Positions 8,266-16,984 are shown, numbered from the stretch's first letter. The stretch is DNA of 35,975 nucleotides from an uncultured cyanobacterium (GCA_937944885.1 CALFBB010000026.1:1-35975), one strand, 5' to 3'. The notes: generated from the letters alone by a model not told the origin. Numbers and translations are program-made.

Positions 8266-9552
8266 TTAAATCACTGTGTTGTCGGGAATGATGGAATCTT
8301 TGATGATGGTTACAATGCCATTGCTGATCCAAATCCCTTCTTCTTCCCGTTCTGCTTCTGTGACATGGTCTTTGTTGAGAATGCGTACATTGCGGCCAAT
8401 GCGAGCATTTTTGTCCACAATTGCGTTGATGATATGAGAGTTGGCCCCGATGCCCACCGGTGGGATCCCTTCGTTGAGCTTGGCTTGCCGCTCTTCTGCT
8501 GACTCATAGTAATCTGCCCCCATCACCAGGGTGTTTTCCACAATCGTATTGGCCTCTAAACGACTGCGAATGCCGATAATTGAGTTGCGAATCTGAGCAT
8601 TTTTGATAATGCAGCCATCGGCAATCATGGAATCCACAATGTGGGAATCGAGGATCTTATTGGGGGGCAAAAAGCGCGGGCGCGTGTAGATAGGCATCTT
8701 GCTGTTGAAGAAGCTAAAGGGAGGGTTAGGCTGCTTCACCAGCGCCAGGTTAGCCCGATAGAAGGCCTCGATGGTACCGATATCTTCCCAGTAGTCATTG
8801 AAGAGGTAGGCTTGTACATGGTACTTGCCGATGGCGGCGGGCAACACCTCTTTGCCGAAATCGGTGTGCTCCTTCACCTGCAGCATTTCGACTAGGGCTT
8901 CCCGCTTAAACACGTAAATGCCCATTGAGGCAATGTAAGGCTTGACTTGAGCTTCCTCAGGGCTAAGACCCAAGGCTTGGGTATCCACTTGGCAGGCTTT
9001 CAGTAGCTCGCCCTTTGGCTTTTCTTTAAAATCAACAACGCGGCCGTTTTCACCGATCTTGAGTAGACCAAAGCTCGAGGCAACCCTTTCCTCACAGGGC
9101 AGCACCGCCAGTGTCACATCTGCCCCCGTTTGCCGGTGATGTTCGATAAAGGGGCGATAGTCCATGCAGTAGAGGTGATCCCCGGAGAGAATCAAGTATT
9201 CCCGCGGCTTCCAAGACTCCATGAGCCAGAGATATTGCCGCACAGCATCGGCTGTACCCTGAAACCACTCTGGGTTGTCTGGGGTTTGCTGGGCGGCCAA
9301 AATATCCACAAAACCACCGCTAAAGGGGGAAAAGCGGTAGGTGTTAACAATGTGACGATTTAAGGAGGCAGAGTTGAACTGGGTGAGAACGTAGATCTTC
9401 TCAATCTCCGAGTTGATGCAGTTGCTGACCGGAATGTCAATTAGGCGATACTTACCGGCTAAGGGTACAGCGGGTTTGGCACGGCGTTTGGTAAGGGGGT
9501 AAAGACGGGTGCCACGCCCGCCTCCCAAGATAATCGCCAATACCTCGCGCAT
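8266..9552 (-). CDS. glgC: Glucose-1-phosphate adenylyltransferase (ADP-glucose pyrophosphorylase)
   Basis: GlgC makes ADP-glucose from glucose-1-phosphate and ATP, the committed step of glycogen synthesis. The 428-residue length is the cyanobacterial norm. The N-terminal nucleotidyltransferase has the [21 protein letters not shown] pyrophosphorylase signature region from residue 10, the PVSNCINS stretch and the glucose-1-phosphate site FKEKPKG. The C-terminal left-handed beta-helix has hexapeptide-like repeats ([18 protein letters not shown]) and ends in SIIPDNTVI. The ATG at 9550-9552 was chosen because [12 protein letters not shown] is the family start; 84 further in-frame upstream codons look non-coding. 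Allosteric control by 3-phosphoglycerate and phosphate is known for the cyanobacterial enzyme. It is divergent from the ParA gene. Confidence 0.97.
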   Translation of the reverse strand: MREVLAIILGGGRGTRLYPLTKRRAKPAVPLAGKYRLIDIPVSNCINSEIEKIYVLTQFNSASLNRHIVNTYRFSPFSGGFVDILAAQQTPDNPEWFQGTADAVRQYLWLMESWKPREYLILSGDHLYCMDYRPFIEHHRQTGADVTLAVLPCEERVASSFGLLKIGENGRVVDFKEKPKGELLKACQVDTQALGLSPEEAQVKPYIASMGIYVFKREALVEMLQVKEHTDFGKEVLPAAIGKYHVQAYLFNDYWEDIGTIEAFYRANLALVKQPNPPFSFFNSKMPIYTRPRFLPPNKILDSHIVDSMIADGCIIKNAQIRNSIIGIRSRLEANTIVENTLVMGADYYESAEERQAKLNEGIPPVGIGANSHIINAIVDKNARIGRNVRILNKDHVTEAEREEEGIWISNGIVTIIKDSIIPDNTVI

Positions 9553-9685
9553 GGTTTTCCTCCAGCTTACGGCCAGGCTACAACCACTAGCATAGACTGC
9601 TGTGGGGCCACCTGAACGGTCATCCTGAGGAGTTCCTGGAATAGGAGAAGATTCTGAAGAAGAACAAGCAGCATAGAGAGGGCTG

Positions 9686-10468
9686 ATGGCACGGATCTTG
9701 GCATTCACCAATAACAAGGGGGGGACCGGCAAGTCCACCCTTTGTGTACATGCAGCCCAACTAACGGCGCAGCAGGGGGAACGGGTGTTGTTGATCGATC
9801 TCACCTCCCAGGGGACTGCCAGCAGTTTGTACTTGGAGGAAGCCGGATCTCTGCCTGAGTCGGAAACGGTTTGGGCCAGCCTGCACCCCCACCACCAAAG
9901 GCCTTTGCTAGAGGTTATCTACACCAGTGATAAGGGTGTGGATGTTGTGCCCGCCCACAGCAATATGGCCGAGGTAGCAGCTCGGCTTGCTACTGCTGGC
10001 TCTGAGGGCTGCTACCTGTTGCAACAGCAGCTTAGCCCTTTGCTGACGGACTACGATTTTATTTTTCTGGATACGCCAGGGGAGCTGAATGCTCTCACGG
10101 CCAATGCTCTGCAGGTGGCTGAGCGAATCATTATTCCGACGCGGCTGAATCGAGCCGATTTTTCCTGCACAGAAGTAACATTACGCTATATCAATGCTCT
10201 CAAGGGCCAGCTCACCCAGGCTCGCACTGTCTTAACCATGCTGGATGATCGCTATTTGCCGGGAGGAATTTGGGCGGGATCCCATACGGGTCAGTTGTAT
10301 GTGCAAGCACAACAGATTTTCGCGGATGTGCTTTCACCCGTTACTATTCCAGATAGCAGTGATTTGCGCACCGCTTTCGACCATGGCCTGACGGTGGTGG
10401 AGTATCGGCCTGGATCAGCAGTGTGTCGGCGGTTGCTGCAGTTTGTTGAGTATGAGGTGCTCTTGTGA
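9686..10468 (+). CDS. ParA/MinD-type ATPase (orphan, with coiled-coil partner)
   Basis: This 260-residue protein is a deviant Walker-A ATPase. Residues 10-18 read NKGGTGKST with both the signature lysine K11 and K16. The switch I region is [14 protein letters not shown] (about 36-49) and Walker B is [13 protein letters not shown] (about 127-139). It lacks the N-terminal DNA-binding helix-turn-helix of plasmid ParA, so it is the short type that uses nonspecific DNA or membrane as a matrix. Its stop overlaps the start of the next gene by four bases (10465-10468), indicating translational coupling. Such pairs position plasmids, chromosomes, carboxysomes (McdA) or chemosensory clusters. No ParB gene is present in the window. 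It is divergent from glgC by about 130 bp. Confidence 0.93.
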   Translation: MARILAFTNNKGGTGKSTLCVHAAQLTAQQGERVLLIDLTSQGTASSLYLEEAGSLPESETVWASLHPHHQRPLLEVIYTSDKGVDVVPAHSNMAEVAARLATAGSEGCYLLQQQLSPLLTDYDFIFLDTPGELNALTANALQVAERIIIPTRLNRADFSCTEVTLRYINALKGQLTQARTVLTMLDDRYLPGGIWAGSHTGQLYVQAQQIFADVLSPVTIPDSSDLRTAFDHGLTVVEYRPGSAVCRRLLQFVEYEVLL

Positions 10469-10926
10469 GCGGATCTGACCGTAGCCTGTTTCCTTCTTCG
10501 GGAGGCTCTTCCCGCCGCTCCGGCGGACCGCGCCGCAAGGTCAGCGCTAAAACCGAGTCAGAATCTATCCCGACAGGCGAGGAGCCGACGACAATGTCCT
10601 CAGCAGAAGAAGTGGAAGCCTTGAAAAGCCAACTGGCAGAAAGTCAGCAACATTTGCAGGAGTGCCAAGCCAGGATCGCGGAGCTGCAGAGTCAGTTGCA
10701 ACAGGTGAGTACCCATCGGGATGAGCTGCAAAAAGCCCTGGCCCAGTTGCAAGCCCTCGCCGATGAACGGGCCAAAACCATCCAAGAGTTGCAGAGCCGC
10801 AAGGAACAGCTAAAGCCTCAGCCTCAGGCTCCCCTAGCCCATACGGCAAAGAAGATCATGAACCGACCCATTTTTGACAATGTGTCGGCCACGGATGAGA
10901 AGATGCCTCCTTACCTGTTGGATTGA
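10465..10926 (+). CDS. Small coiled-coil protein, candidate ParA partner/adaptor
   Basis: The 153-residue protein is not a recognised family. It has three parts. The N-terminal 48 residues are disordered, Ser/Gly-rich and basic (SSRRSGGPRRK), a pattern seen in peptides that stimulate ParA ATPases. Residues 49-115 form a glutamine-rich heptad coiled coil (ELQSQLQQVSTHRDELQKAL). The conserved-looking tail (IMNRPIFDNVSATDEK, then MPPYLLD) follows a QPQPQAP linker. The GTG start lies inside the end of the ParA gene, so expression is coupled. By position and architecture it should be the cargo adaptor for the ATPase. It resembles McdB in layout but contains no tryptophan anywhere, unlike the invariant C-terminal Trp I recall for McdB, so I do not call it McdB. 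Confidence 0.8.
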   Translation: MSGSDRSLFPSSGGSSRRSGGPRRKVSAKTESESIPTGEEPTTMSSAEEVEALKSQLAESQQHLQECQARIAELQSQLQQVSTHRDELQKALAQLQALADERAKTIQELQSRKEQLKPQPQAPLAHTAKKIMNRPIFDNVSATDEKMPPYLLD

Positions 10927-10969
10927 TGGTGGAGTGCTTATAGGTGAGGCTTTCTGCACCGGATCTATA

Positions 10970-10983
10970 CCAGGGATCCCTGG
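10970..10983. repeat. Perfect 14-bp palindrome around GGGATCCC upstream of sat
   Basis: CCAGGGATCCCTGG is its own reverse complement and lies between the coiled-coil gene and sat. It is an extended copy of the window-wide GGGATCCC palindrome rather than a clear operator. Confidence 0.85.
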
Positions 10984-11065
10984 GGGCGCTAATCTAGATT
11001 GAACGCGGAATTAAACACGTCTTGGGTTCAGCTTCGATTCACAAGGGTTTCGTTTGTGCTGGATC

Positions 11066-11084
11066 CCTGTCCAGCTCTGACAGG
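11066..11084 (+). promoter_or_regulatory. Small hairpin in the sat leader
   Basis: CCTGTC (11066-11071) pairs with GACAGG (11079-11084) around a 7-nt loop, about 45 nt upstream of the sat start. It could be part of the 5' leader. No riboswitch class is recognised and the function is unknown. Confidence 0.3.
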
Positions 11085-11129
11085 ACCTTCTGTTGTGCCT
11101 TGCTTCGCCGTTCACATCCCTAGCGTCTC

Positions 11130-12320
11130 ATGAGCCAATCTCAGTTCCCCGTCTCTGTTTGGGATGCCATTCCCCCCCATGGCGGCACCCTCATCAACCG
11201 CATTGCCCCTGCCGAGCAGGTGGAGGAGCTGCGCTCCAAAGCTGAACATTGTCCCACCCTCTACCTGAGTGAGCGGTCGCAATCGGATCTGGAGATGATC
11301 GCCATTGGGGGGTTTAGCCCTCTAACAGGGTTTATGGGTCAGGCGGATTATCAGGCGGTGCTGGAAACGATGCACTTGGCCAATGGCTTGGCCTGGTCCT
11401 TGCCGATCACGTTGCCGGTTTCGCCGCAGGTGGCAGCCGATCTCAAGGAGGGACAAGTCCTGGCTTTGGCTGCTGAAACAGGTCAGGTTATCGGTTTGAT
11501 GGAGCTGACGGAGAAGTTTACCTACGACAAAACCCGCGAAGCCCAGCAGGTTTACCGTACCACGGACGACAAGCATCCGGGAGTGAAGGTGCTCTACGAG
11601 CAGGGATCCGTCTACTTGGCCGGCCCGGTGACCCTTCTGCAACGGGCTCCCCATCCGCTTTTCCCGGCTTACCAGATTGACCCGGCCCAGTCCCGTCAGC
11701 TCTTTCGAGAGCGGGGCTGGAAAACCATTGTTGGCTTTCAAACCCGTAACCCCATCCACCGTGCCCATGAGTACATCCAAAAGTGTGCTCTGGAGATTGT
11801 GGATGGGTTGTTTTTGCATCCACTGGTGGGAGCCACCAAAAGTGATGATATTCCTGCCGATGTGCGCATGCGCTGCTATGAGGTGCTGATTGAAAAGTAC
11901 TACCCCCGGGAGCGGGTGATTTTGGCGATTAATCCGTCGGCCATGCGCTATGCCGGCCCCCGGGAGGCAATTTTCCACGCTCTGATTCGCAAGAACTACG
12001 GCTGTACCCATTTCATTGTGGGTCGCGATCACGCCGGGGTGGGAGATTACTACGGTACCTACGATGCCCAGCACATTTTTGACGAGTTTGAGCCGGGGGA
12101 GCTGGGTATTGTTCCCCTCAAGTTTGAGCATGCCTTCTACTGCACCGTTACAGGCACCATGGCCACGGCTAAGACCAGCCCCAGCCAACCCCACCAACGG
12201 ATCCACCTTTCGGGAACCAAGGTGCGGGAAATGTTGCGACGGGGTGAGGTCCCCCCACCGGAGTTTTCTCGGCCAGAAGTAGCCCAACTGTTGGTAGAAG
12301 CCATGCAAGAGCAGGGATAA
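11130..12320 (+). CDS. sat: Sulfate adenylyltransferase (ATP sulfurylase)
   Basis: Sat activates sulfate with ATP to adenosine 5'-phosphosulfate, the first step of assimilatory sulfate reduction. The 396-residue single-domain form is typical of cyanobacteria. Visible motifs are FSPLTGFM in the N-terminal domain, the nucleotide-binding [12 protein letters not shown] near residue 203, [11 protein letters not shown], and [14 protein letters not shown] near 305. The C-terminus has [15 protein letters not shown]. There is no APS-kinase domain fused to it. It stands alone, with about 200 bp upstream and a non-coding stretch downstream, so it is probably monocistronic. Confidence 0.97.
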   Translation: MSQSQFPVSVWDAIPPHGGTLINRIAPAEQVEELRSKAEHCPTLYLSERSQSDLEMIAIGGFSPLTGFMGQADYQAVLETMHLANGLAWSLPITLPVSPQVAADLKEGQVLALAAETGQVIGLMELTEKFTYDKTREAQQVYRTTDDKHPGVKVLYEQGSVYLAGPVTLLQRAPHPLFPAYQIDPAQSRQLFRERGWKTIVGFQTRNPIHRAHEYIQKCALEIVDGLFLHPLVGATKSDDIPADVRMRCYEVLIEKYYPRERVILAINPSAMRYAGPREAIFHALIRKNYGCTHFIVGRDHAGVGDYYGTYDAQHIFDEFEPGELGIVPLKFEHAFYCTVTGTMATAKTSPSQPHQRIHLSGTKVREMLRRGEVPPPEFSRPEVAQLLVEAMQEQG

Positions 12321-12383
12321 GGGCTATTTGTTGGGGATCCCTGTGACCAAAGTGACCAAAGGCCTGAGTTGGATCAGCAAAAA

Positions 12384-12405
12384 GGGCCTGGAACAGTCCA
12401 GACCC
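12384..12405 (+). terminator. Possible hairpin terminator downstream of sat
   Basis: GGGcCTGGA (12384-12392) and TCCAGaCCC (12397-12405) form a near-perfect stem around ACAG, 64 nt after the sat stop. No U-run follows, so a Rho-independent terminator is not certain. Confidence 0.35.
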
Positions 12406-12436
12406 TACTGATAATTCGGAGGATCGCCCTCTGGTT

Positions 12437-12719
12437 TTAGGCAGGTTCCGCCAGATCAAGGGTTAGATTGCGGTCGAAGAAGCCCCAAGGTATGAGCTTA
12501 AAGCCGGTTCGATGCACCGGTATCACCGGCCAATCCTCCGGGCGAGGCACATGGGAGGAAATACCAAACTAGGACATCTTCCCCTTCCAGAGATTGGTCA
12601 TCGCTGATCCATCCGGGTAACTCTTCTCCCGGCTGGCTGTGGTTGGGATAAAGACCGGCAGCAGACAGTTCACCGGGTTTGTAGGGGGTGACCCACTCCC
12701 CCACATTGGCTTGGATCCC
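12437..12719 (-). pseudogene. C-terminal remnant of a copper amine oxidase (primary-amine oxidase), frameshifted
   Basis: On the minus strand one frame reads WVTPYKPGELSAAGLYPNHS, then the [16 protein letters not shown] stretch. A second frame continues with [20 protein letters not shown], then [15 protein letters not shown] and a stop (12437-12439). These are the consecutive C-terminal signatures of copper-containing amine oxidases, including the HxPRxEDWPVMP motif that supplies a copper-ligand histidine. A small deletion after VWY causes the frameshift, and a stop at about 12720-12722 closes the upstream end. Only roughly 90 of an expected 640 or so residues remain; nothing upstream resembles the rest. 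These enzymes oxidise primary amines to aldehydes. This is a relic that no single reading frame would reveal. Confidence 0.85.
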
Positions 12720-12898
12720 TTAGCTGTAGAAAATACAGCCCTCTCGTCAACCAGTACTATCTCCTGAAAATACGAAGTGTAAACCCCATAGATCCTGTGG
12801 TAACTTTATGTTTATACTTAGAAAATAATTAGAAAATAATAATTTATAATTTATTGCACTGTGAGCAAAACTTGCTCACCATTCCATTGTCCAAGACT
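12720..12898 (+). promoter_or_regulatory. AT-rich leader/promoter region of the photoreceptor kinase gene
   Basis: The 60 bp before 12860 are almost entirely A and T, in sharp contrast to the surroundings. They contain a direct repeat of AGAAAATAAT (12820-12829 and 12831-12840) and a TATAAT hexamer at 12845-12850, 49 nt before the chosen ATG. No clear -35 box is present at the right spacing. An AT-rich activator or UP-like element is possible. Confidence 0.45.
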
Positions 12899-15800
12899 AT
12901 GTCCATGGCTCAGACTTCAGGAGTACCACCATCCCTAGCTCAATTCTTAGAATTGGAGCCTCTTCTGGTCAGCTCCAGCAGCTCTGTTGCTGATGTTATT
13001 TCCCTGTTTGTTCAGAGAAATTCCCCCTTTCGCTACGCTTTAATAAAAGATATAGGCTCAGAGCAGTTGTTGGGTATCTTTACAGCTGGCGATGCTCTGC
13101 GCCAGGTTGCCAGAGGGCAGAAGGGATCCACCTTGGCAGAGGTGATGACGACGCCTGTTGTCACTTTTTCTGTCGGTGACTACCAGGATCCCCTGACGCT
13201 GCTTCGCTTTATGCAGGATCACCAGGTGAGCCATTTGCCTATTGTGGATGAGAGGGGATCCCTACTGGGGGTTGTCAATCGAGAAGATCTCTATCTCAAA
13301 CTGCTGCAAAACCGACAAGTTCAGCCTTCTTCTGTACAAAATGCGGTTGATCGAGCATTGTTCAATTCGGATCAACTGCAGCAGGAAATTCTAGAAAAAG
13401 AACTGCGCACTGCTTTGAATTTTCGCCTCAGTATTGAACGTTCTATTCCCCTGGGCATCGCTGCTGCTGACTTGAGCGGCAAACAGATCTACGTCAACGA
13501 GACCTTTGCTGAGATGGTGGGTTGGCCGAAAGAAGAGCTGATCGGACGGGATCCCCCCTATCCCTATTGGCCGCCGGAAGAGGTGGAGAGCATCTCTGCT
13601 GCCTTTACCCAAGGGCTGAAGCAAGGGCGACCTTTAGAGGGATGGGAACTGACCTTTATGCGCCGCAACGGAGAACGCTTCCCGGTGCGCATTTTGGATG
13701 CCCCCTGGCGAGATGCAGACGGCAACCTGATTGGCATGATTGCCAGTGTGCAGGACATCACCGCTGAGAAAGAAAGCCTATTACAACAGCAAAGGCTCGA
13801 ACAGTCTTTAAAACAACAGGAAGATCTATTTCAAAAGCTCTTCAATCTATCTGGGAACGGTATGGCTATTGCCAATGCGGCAGGGCAGATCGTGAGGGTG
13901 AATGATAGCTTTTGCCAGCTTACGGGCTATACCCACTCCGAGTTGCTCGGCAAGCATTATGAGGAAATTACGCATCCAGAGGATCTGCTCCAAGAAAGAA
14001 CCTACGTGCAAGAAATTGTATCGGGGCAGCGTCAAGGCTACAGGATGGAGAAGCGCTACATCCGCAAAACCGGTGAGAGTGTCTGGGTGGATCTGTCGAG
14101 TTTTATTGTCGATATCCCTGAGCAGGGAATCTTCGGGATTGCATTGGTTACCGACATCAGCCAACAGAAGCAAGTACAGGAACAGCTACAGCATCAATTG
14201 CAGCAAACCCAACTGCTCAGGCACATTACCCAGGGGATCCGTCACTCTCTGGATGTAGAAAGCATCCTCAACTTTACGGTGCAGGAAGTTCGCTGGTTGC
14301 TGAATGTGGATCGGGTGGTGCTCTACCGCTTTTTCCCCAATTGGGCGGGAGAAATTGTGGCAGAATCCGTAAGCCAACCCCAGTTGAGTCTGTTGGGTCA
14401 GGTGATTGAAGACCCCTGCTTCATGAAGGATTGGCACCACACCTATCAGCAGGGCCGCATCTCGGCCATCCCAGACATTCACACCGCACCCATTCAACCC
14501 TGTCATCGGGATCTACTGGCCGGTTTGCAGGTACGCGCCAACTTGGTTGTTCCCATTCTGCAAGGGGATCACCTCTGGGGCCTGTTGATTGCTCACCACT
14601 GTACAGCACCGAGACATTGGGATCCCTGGATGCCCGAATCTCTGAAGCAATTGGCCGATCAACTGGGCTTGGCGCTACAACAGGCGGACCTCTTTGAACG
14701 TCTACAAGCTACCAACACCCAGCTGCGCTACCAAGTGGAGGTGCGCAATGCCGAGCTGCACCAGCTGGTGAGCTACGAACAACTGTTGCGCCTGATCAGC
14801 GATGAGGTACGCTCTAGCCTCGATGAAAAAGAGATTTTGGCCACCGTTGTCCGGGAATTGAGCGGGTTTCTCCAGTTGGGCGCCTGTGGGGTTGCTCTGG
14901 TCGAGCCCACAACTTGTACTTATACTCTGGCTTATGAACAGGTCAGCTCCCTACCGGAGGTAGGTAAGGATATTGCCCTGCCTTTGGAGCCTCAGCTTCT
15001 CCATCAACTGGAGCAAGGCCAAACCCTCCATTTCAGCTTTCATCATCCGCTGCGCGGCTGGTGTACGATCATCGCCTGCCCGTTACTGATAGAACTTGAG
15101 CAACCTGGCACCGATGCTTCCACCTCTGAGCTTGCAGCCAGAACCACCCCTTCACTGTTGGGTTTTCTCGAGTTAATCCGCCTTCCCCAAGAAGGGTTCA
15201 CCCCTGCTGAGATCCGTTTTGCTGAGCAAGTAGCCATCCAATGCAGCATTGCCATTCGTCAAGCCCGCCTTTACCAAACCATTCAGCAGCAGCTGCAGCA
15301 GTTGCAAACCCTAAACCAGTTAAAGGATGAATTCCTACACATGGTCTCCCACGAGCTGCGTACTCCTCTGACGAGCATGAAAATGGCCCTGAAAATGCTG
15401 GAGATAACTAGCATCAATGAGCAACAGAGCCGCTACTTCAACATCCTTAAGCAGGAGTGGCAAAAAGAGCTGGATCTGGTCAACGATCTACTGGACTTGC
15501 AACGGCTGGAGTCGGGGCATCACACCCTTGAGCTGACCTGTGTGGTTCTTCAGGAATGGCTGCAGCAGCTTTTAGAGCCCTTCCTGTTACGCTTTCAAGA
15601 GCGTCAACTCAAGTTCAGTGCCCAGCTTTCTCCCCAACCGGTTACCCTGACTACCGATGCCGGCCTGCTCACCCGTATTCTCAGTGAATTGCTGAACAAT
15701 GCGGTGAAGTATACGCCCAGTGGTGAACAGATTCACCTTTTGGTCTCCACCTCTGGATCCCACCTGTGCCTACAGGTCATCAATACTGGTGCCCAGATTC

Positions 15801-16018
15801 CAGCTGAGCATCTACCCCACATCTTGGAGAAGTTTCATCGAGTTCCCCAGCTGGATCAGACCCAACAGGGAGGTACCGGATTGGGATTATCCCTGGTCAA
15901 AAAGGCCGTGGAGGTGTTGCGGGGCCAGCTGCGGGTGGAAAGCCGAGACAACCGCACTCTTTTTGAGGTTTGCTTACCGGATCTAGCGGCAGAGGGAAAC
16001 TCCCCAAAATCCCTGTAA
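12899..16018 (+). CDS. Hybrid-sensor histidine kinase with DXCF-type cyanobacteriochrome GAF domain
   Basis: The 1039-residue kinase has, in order, a CBS pair (about 13-141), PAS (178-290), PAS (312-421), GAF1 (438-597), GAF2 (627-790), HisKA with the phospho-acceptor H818 in HMVSHELRTPLTSMK, and a HATPase domain (SELLNNAVKYTP; GGTGLGLSLVKKA). GAF1 is bilin-lyase-like: the canonical chromophore cysteine C535 lies in QPCHRDLLAGLQVRANLVVP. A DXCF motif (DPCF, C507) lies 28 residues earlier, the spacing I recall for the blue/green photoreceptor TePixJ. I infer a light-sensing kinase, with nucleotide (CBS) and redox/ligand (PAS) inputs possible. No transmembrane helix is seen, so it is probably soluble. 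No response regulator lies in the window. ATG 12899 (or 12905) is preferred over a TTG at 12854. Confidence 0.93.
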   Translation: MSMAQTSGVPPSLAQFLELEPLLVSSSSSVADVISLFVQRNSPFRYALIKDIGSEQLLGIFTAGDALRQVARGQKGSTLAEVMTTPVVTFSVGDYQDPLTLLRFMQDHQVSHLPIVDERGSLLGVVNREDLYLKLLQNRQVQPSSVQNAVDRALFNSDQLQQEILEKELRTALNFRLSIERSIPLGIAAADLSGKQIYVNETFAEMVGWPKEELIGRDPPYPYWPPEEVESISAAFTQGLKQGRPLEGWELTFMRRNGERFPVRILDAPWRDADGNLIGMIASVQDITAEKESLLQQQRLEQSLKQQEDLFQKLFNLSGNGMAIANAAGQIVRVNDSFCQLTGYTHSELLGKHYEEITHPEDLLQERTYVQEIVSGQRQGYRMEKRYIRKTGESVWVDLSSFIVDIPEQGIFGIALVTDISQQKQVQEQLQHQLQQTQLLRHITQGIRHSLDVESILNFTVQEVRWLLNVDRVVLYRFFPNWAGEIVAESVSQPQLSLLGQVIEDPCFMKDWHHTYQQGRISAIPDIHTAPIQPCHRDLLAGLQVRANLVVPILQGDHLWGLLIAHHCTAPRHWDPWMPESLKQLADQLGLALQQADLFERLQATNTQLRYQVEVRNAELHQLVSYEQLLRLISDEVRSSLDEKEILATVVRELSGFLQLGACGVALVEPTTCTYTLAYEQVSSLPEVGKDIALPLEPQLLHQLEQGQTLHFSFHHPLRGWCTIIACPLLIELEQPGTDASTSELAARTTPSLLGFLELIRLPQEGFTPAEIRFAEQVAIQCSIAIRQARLYQTIQQQLQQLQTLNQLKDEFLHMVSHELRTPLTSMKMALKMLEITSINEQQSRYFNILKQEWQKELDLVNDLLDLQRLESGHHTLELTCVVLQEWLQQLLEPFLLRFQERQLKFSAQLSPQPVTLTTDAGLLTRILSELLNNAVKYTPSGEQIHLLVSTSGSHLCLQVINTGAQIPAEHLPHILEKFHRVPQLDQTQQGGTGLGLSLVKKAVEVLRGQLRVESRDNRTLFEVCLPDLAAEGNSPKSL

Positions 16019-16156
16019 GAACCCGGCAACCCATAGCAACGGTTAAAGCAGTATCAATACCCTGCACAGCCACTCTATAGGCCCAAGCTTCACTCGCAAC
16101 CTCGTCTTGCCTCATCCTCCCGGGCGGCTAGATCAGAAGTTGATGCTAGGAGGCTA

Positions 16157-16504
16157 TCACTCCAAGTAAGCACTCAACTCCTCCTCTAAAGTAGGCAGCT
16201 CCACTTCCCCTTGCTCCAGTTCTTGCAAATCTTGCAGTTGATTACGCAGGCGGGCAATCCGTTCCTGTAAATATTCTTTAATTCCTTGGGCACCTAAGTT
16301 GACACAGCTCCGGCAGGCTTCCCCATAGACTTGGCCGCGATCGTTGTAGACCACCGCCACCAGGACTTGATGCCCCCGTCTCTGGATCGGGTTAGCCCAT
16401 CCGCCGCAGATGATGCAAGGTACTCGGCCGTTGCCACCGTAAATGCTGCGTTCCCAAACGATCCTCACGCTCAGCCTCAATCGGTACTTTTCGCTCACCA
16501 GCAT
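16157..16504 (-). CDS. Conserved-looking small protein with two CxxC pairs, unknown
   Basis: A 115-residue protein I do not recognise. It has CIICGG near residue 31 and CRSC near residue 65, together a possible zinc ribbon. A strand-rich middle (HQVLVAVVYNDRGQVYGEAC) is followed by an acidic coiled-coil C-terminus (ERIARLRNQLQDLQELEQGE). The ATG at 16504 is used; an upstream TTG at 16519 is the alternative. It follows the next gene on the same strand by about 70 nt. The cysteine arrangement suggests metal binding; nothing more can be said. Confidence 0.7.
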   Translation of the reverse strand: MLVSEKYRLRLSVRIVWERSIYGGNGRVPCIICGGWANPIQRRGHQVLVAVVYNDRGQVYGEACRSCVNLGAQGIKEYLQERIARLRNQLQDLQELEQGEVELPTLEEELSAYLE

Positions 16505-16574
16505 ATGAACCAAGGCCAAGCGTCTGCCACCCTATCTTTGCCAAAAGCAAAACTGAGGAGCCAGATCCCACCCC

Positions 16575-16850
16575 TTAGCTACCGGATGAGGAACGATCCA
16601 TGGTGCGGTAAGTGAGGCTGGCAGCTACTTCCAGGGCTTTGGCAGCATCCCGAAAATAAAACCCCAGTTCTTCGTCCCTTTCGGTGCGATTGGGTTTGTT
16701 GAACTTAGCCTTGTACTGCACATTGCAATACATGGCCAACCCGACTAGGACTTCCGACAGGCCATGTTGGTTGATCAAATTCTCTACGTCGGTGAGCAGG
16801 CTCTTGATCAGGGCATCGGCGACAGGTTCTGGCAGGCTATCCAGATTCAT
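16575..16850 (-). CDS. Small helical protein, unknown
   Basis: This 91-residue protein is probably all-helical and soluble. It contains VENLINQHGLSEVLVGLAMY and a central charged stretch (KFNKPNRTERDEELGFYF) followed by RDAAKALEVAASLTYRTMD. I do not recognise the family; the composition and ATG start fit a real cyanobacterial conserved gene. Its upstream region carries three AGTAAGACA repeats. Confidence 0.65.
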   Translation of the reverse strand: MNLDSLPEPVADALIKSLLTDVENLINQHGLSEVLVGLAMYCNVQYKAKFNKPNRTERDEELGFYFRDAAKALEVAASLTYRTMDRSSSGS

Positions 16851-16882
16851 CAGGTTTCCTCATGACAACAGAACAACAGATG

Positions 16883-16918
16883 AGTAAGACAGAGATTCAG
16901 TAAGACATCAGTAAGACA
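16883..16918. repeat. Three direct copies of AGTAAGACA
   Basis: AGTAAGACA occurs at 16883-16891, 16899-16907 and 16910-16918, starting about 33 bp upstream of the minus-strand small gene. Start-to-start spacings are 16 and 11 bp. This could be a regulator-binding cluster or slippage-derived sequence. Confidence 0.7.
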
Positions 16919-16984
16919 GATAAGTAGGAACGAAAGTACAGCTCCTCGCCTAGGGATCCTTAAGAATTGATTCTCTTTCATCTT

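Noticed and set aside
10465-10926. Calling the ParA partner McdB
   Set aside because: Architecture is similar, but there is no Trp at the C-terminus or anywhere else, and sequence similarity cannot be tested here.
11322-12308. 328-codon open frame antisense to sat
   Set aside because: It is fully embedded opposite a highly conserved enzyme gene, its product shows no domain, and open antisense frames are common in this GC-rich sequence.
12498-12704. Treating this short open frame as an intact hypothetical gene
   Set aside because: Its first 48 residues match copper amine oxidase and the match continues in another frame, so it is part of a pseudogene.
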